From contig CATPAV010000018.1 in the NCBI GenBank assembly GCA_955652245.1, forward strand, positions 1 to 7,470: a stretch of 7,470 bases of DNA, written 5' to 3'. The notes below the pieces were generated by a model, which saw nothing but the letters and a program-made list of their open reading frames with translations, was not told the origin of the DNA and did no database searches. The DNA comes from an uncultured Candidatus Udaeobacter sp. GTDB lineage: Bacteria > Verrucomicrobiota > Verrucomicrobiia > Chthoniobacterales > UBA10450. Both the position numbers and the translations under genes were made by a program. Below are positions 5,559-7,470 of the stretch, piece after piece; the stretch's first letter is position 1; the number at the start of each line of letters is the position of its first letter.

Positions 5559-6355
5559 GCGATCGAAGCCGAATCGACGAATACTGGGAGCATCCCGATA
5601 CCATTTCATTGCTGGACCGGAATCTGCGGAAACTCGAAACCGACTTCGTGCTCTCACAAATTAGGGCGACCGACGAGATGGCGGACTTCGGGTGCGGTGG
5701 TGGCGAGTCCACCGTGCAATATGCCGCGAAGGCACGCAGCTGCCTTGCGTTGGAACACTCCAATCATTTGCGAGCCAAAGCGGCCGAGCGTTTTGCCGCC
5801 GCCGGCCTAACTAATGTGACCCTGGTGGAGGGCGACGCTTTGGACTTGTCTGCTTACGTTGGCAAGTTCGATCTGGTTGTCTCGCAACGAGTCGTCATCA
5901 ATTTCATGACGTGGGAAGAACAGAAGCAGGTTCTGCAAAATATCTGGAGTTCTTTGCGTCCGGGCGGGCGCTACATCATGATCGAAAACACCTTCGAGGG
6001 TTTTGAAGCGATGAATGGAGTCCGTCGCGCCGTGGGACTGCCGAACGTGCCCTTACACGACTGGCACAATTACTTCCTGCACTACGACCGGTTGATGGAG
6101 TTTGTGAAAGGAAAGTTCACAGTCGAAAAGACGCATACTTTTAATCTCTATTATCTCCTCACCCGCGTTTTCGTGAATATGTTCGCCAAGTTTGAAGGTT
6201 ACGGTCGCAAAGCTGTTAAGGATGATATCATTGACGTTGTCGACGATGCGGCGCGCCGCTTGGACGAACTAATGGGCGAGCGAGTAAAAATCTCGGTGGA
6301 TAAAGGAGAATCTTTCGGCCCGATCCAAGGATTCGTTCTGCACCGGGCCGGGTAG
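5555..6355 (+). CDS. class I SAM-dependent methyltransferase
   Basis: A 266-residue protein with a Rossmann-type methyltransferase core. Motif I is ADFGCGGGEST (43-53). The acidic residue ending strand two is E67 in LALEHS. GDALDL (93-98) is the motif II-like adenine contact, FDLVVSQRVVINF (105-117) is the strand-four region, and LRPGGRYIMIENT (134-146) is the post-core motif. Residues from about 147 to 266 form an extra segment with helical and aromatic stretches (such as NLYYLLTRVFVNMF, 197-210) that may bind the acceptor. No membrane anchor or signal is obvious. I chose ATG 5555 because it forms a 4-base ATGA overlap with the dehydrogenase stop. An in-frame GTG at 5525 would add ten residues inside that gene. 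The context suggests methylation of a sugar or glycan intermediate, but the target could be otherwise. No specific family name can be assigned by eye. Confidence 0.83.
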   Translation: MSDRSRIDEYWEHPDTISLLDRNLRKLETDFVLSQIRATDEMADFGCGGGESTVQYAAKARSCLALEHSNHLRAKAAERFAAAGLTNVTLVEGDALDLSAYVGKFDLVVSQRVVINFMTWEEQKQVLQNIWSSLRPGGRYIMIENTFEGFEAMNGVRRAVGLPNVPLHDWHNYFLHYDRLMEFVKGKFTVEKTHTFNLYYLLTRVFVNMFAKFEGYGRKAVKDDIIDVVDDAARRLDELMGERVKISVDKGESFGPIQGFVLHRAG

Positions 6356-6360
6356 CAAGA

Positions 6361-7458
6361 ATGGCTTCGCGCATCTCTTGGTGGTCCCCCGAAATGACCG
6401 GCAGCGAGTTAGGCCTCGTCAAAGGCGTTCTCGACAGCAATTTCCTTAACGACGGCGATGTGACGGAGAAATTTACGGGGAAGATCGCCAAACTGGTCGA
6501 TGCAAAATTCGGCGTCGGCGTGACCAGCGGCACATCGGCGATCTATCTTTCACTCGTCGCCCTCGGAATCGGTCACGGTGACGAAGTGATTGTTCCCGAT
6601 ATCACTTTCATCGCCACCGCCAACGCAGTTTCGATGACGGGTGCAAAGCCGGTGTTGATAGATGTCGATCTTAGCACGCTCAATCTAAGTGTGACCTCAA
6701 TGGAAGCGGCGATCACTTCGAAAACAAAAGCGGTCGTGCCCGTTCACGTGAGCGGACGCGCTGCAGACATGGATAACATTCTGCGAGTCTGCCGGCAACG
6801 TAACCTCGCCGTGGTCGAGGACGCCGCCGAAGCGTTTTGTTCACGACACAACGGCCGTCATCTCGGCACGTTCGGCCAAACCGGTTGCTTCTCGTTTTCG
6901 CCTAACAAAGTCATCACCACCGGTCAGGGCGGCGTCATTGTGACGAATGACGAAGTTATTTTTCAGCGTTTGCGCGAGTTGAAAGATCAGGGCCGGCCGG
7001 TGCGTGGCACTGGAGGTGCCGATGTGCATGACCGCATCGGATTCAATTTCAAACTGACAAATCTTCAAGCCGCGGTTGGCTTGGGACAGCTGGAAAAACT
7101 CGACACGCGACTCGAACGCATTCGGCAGACGTATCAGATTTATCGCGATGAACTAGCCGAAGCGAAAGGCATCCGCGTCCTTCCCTTCAAGACCGACAAG
7201 GGCGAGCAACCGCAATGGATCGATGCGCTGGCCGAACGTCGCGATGAACTCGACAGCTTTCTCGCCGAGAACGGCGCGGGTTGTCGGCGTTTCTGGTTTC
7301 CACTTCACACCCAAAAACCTTATCTGCAATCCGACAGTGCATTTCCCAATAGCACGCGCCTTGGGCGACAAGCGATCTGGCTCCCATCGGCTTTTCAAAT
7401 GACGGACGACGATGTACGACATGTCTCTCGTTTGATCGCTAAATTTTACGGCACATGA
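6361..7458 (+). CDS. DegT/DnrJ/EryC1/StrS sugar aminotransferase, perosamine synthase-like
   Basis: A 365-residue PLP enzyme of the sugar-nucleotide aminotransferase family, which converts a keto-sugar nucleotide to an amino sugar, usually with glutamate as donor. Visible features are SGTSA (56-60, with G57-T58 contacting PLP phosphate), GDEVIVPDITFIATANAV (73-90), VEDAAEAF (152-159, with D154 for the pyridine nitrogen), and CFSFSPNKVITTGQGG (176-191) with S178 and the Schiff-base K183. RIGFNFKLTNLQAA (225-238) has the partner-subunit N229, and FPLHTQKPY (313-321) is the C-terminal signature. By eye it resembles GDP-perosamine synthase in several stretches, but ArnB-type and other 3- or 4-aminotransferases share these motifs. 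Around 283-297 it lacks several residues seen in PerA between the substrate strand and the following helix, so that loop is compact. It begins 5 bases after the methyltransferase stop. Its own stop overlaps the next ATG. Confidence 0.9.
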   Translation: MASRISWWSPEMTGSELGLVKGVLDSNFLNDGDVTEKFTGKIAKLVDAKFGVGVTSGTSAIYLSLVALGIGHGDEVIVPDITFIATANAVSMTGAKPVLIDVDLSTLNLSVTSMEAAITSKTKAVVPVHVSGRAADMDNILRVCRQRNLAVVEDAAEAFCSRHNGRHLGTFGQTGCFSFSPNKVITTGQGGVIVTNDEVIFQRLRELKDQGRPVRGTGGADVHDRIGFNFKLTNLQAAVGLGQLEKLDTRLERIRQTYQIYRDELAEAKGIRVLPFKTDKGEQPQWIDALAERRDELDSFLAENGAGCRRFWFPLHTQKPYLQSDSAFPNSTRLGRQAIWLPSAFQMTDDDVRHVSRLIAKFYGT

Positions 7459-7470
7459 GCAACGCCGTTG
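7455..7470 (+). CDS. start of a further operon gene, truncated by the window edge
   Basis: An ATG at 7455 overlaps the aminotransferase stop as ATGA, the same arrangement seen at 4350 and 5555, and the frame reads MSNAV before the sequence ends. The repeat of this junction type makes a translationally coupled next gene likely. Nothing can be said of its function from five codons. Confidence 0.55.

Noticed and set aside
415..7458. Annotation of the locus as a true arn operon
   Set aside because: ArnA and ArnD are missing, the dehydrogenase loop is atypical, and the aminotransferase looks at least as close to perosamine synthase as to ArnB.

Overview
This window looks like part of a bacterial surface-polysaccharide (O-antigen or exopolysaccharide) locus. 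Six convincing complete genes are present: a polyprenyl-phosphate sugar synthase of the DPM1/ArnC type (GT2), an ArnT/PMT-like membrane glycosyltransferase (GT39/GT83 type), a PAPS-dependent sulfotransferase, a NudF-like Nudix hydrolase, a UDP-glucose/GDP-mannose dehydrogenase family enzyme, a class I SAM methyltransferase and a DegT/DnrJ/EryC1/StrS sugar aminotransferase make seven in total. The first bases of a further gene lie at the right edge. Base composition is moderately GC-rich. None of the starts I chose carries a clear Shine-Dalgarno motif. Together with the gene content this would fit an environmental lineage such as soil Verrucomicrobiota, but that is a weak inference from style, not from a marker gene.

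Layout. Bases 1-414 hold no confidently recognised gene: there is an ambiguous open frame running off the left edge on the minus strand, then a leader with unusual inverted repeats ahead of the GT2 gene (415-1122, +). A 217-base spacer separates it from the GT39-type gene (1340-2791, +). That gene converges on the sulfotransferase (2802-3638, -) with only 10 bases between the two stop codons, across a 7-bp stem-loop. The sulfotransferase diverges from a tight plus-strand operon starting at 3766: Nudix, sugar dehydrogenase, methyltransferase, aminotransferase and a next gene, joined by ATGA overlaps at 4350, 5555 and 7455 and a 5-base gap before 6361.

How the genes could work together (inference). 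The dehydrogenase would oxidise an NDP-hexose to an NDP-uronic acid, the aminotransferase would convert a keto-sugar nucleotide to an amino sugar, and the methyltransferase could decorate a sugar. The GT2 enzyme would load a sugar on polyprenyl phosphate, and the membrane GT would transfer it on the periplasmic side. The sulfotransferase would add sulfate to a glycan. The Nudix enzyme could trim an NDP-sugar or ADP-ribose pool. The pairing of a GT2 lipid-sugar synthase with an ArnT-like transferase plus a Ugd-family enzyme and a DegT aminotransferase resembles the logic of the arn (aminoarabinose) pathway, but ArnA and ArnD are not in the window, so this is not a demonstrated arn locus. I see no tRNA, rRNA, CRISPR array, insertion sequence or phage gene, and no clearly novel multi-gene system.
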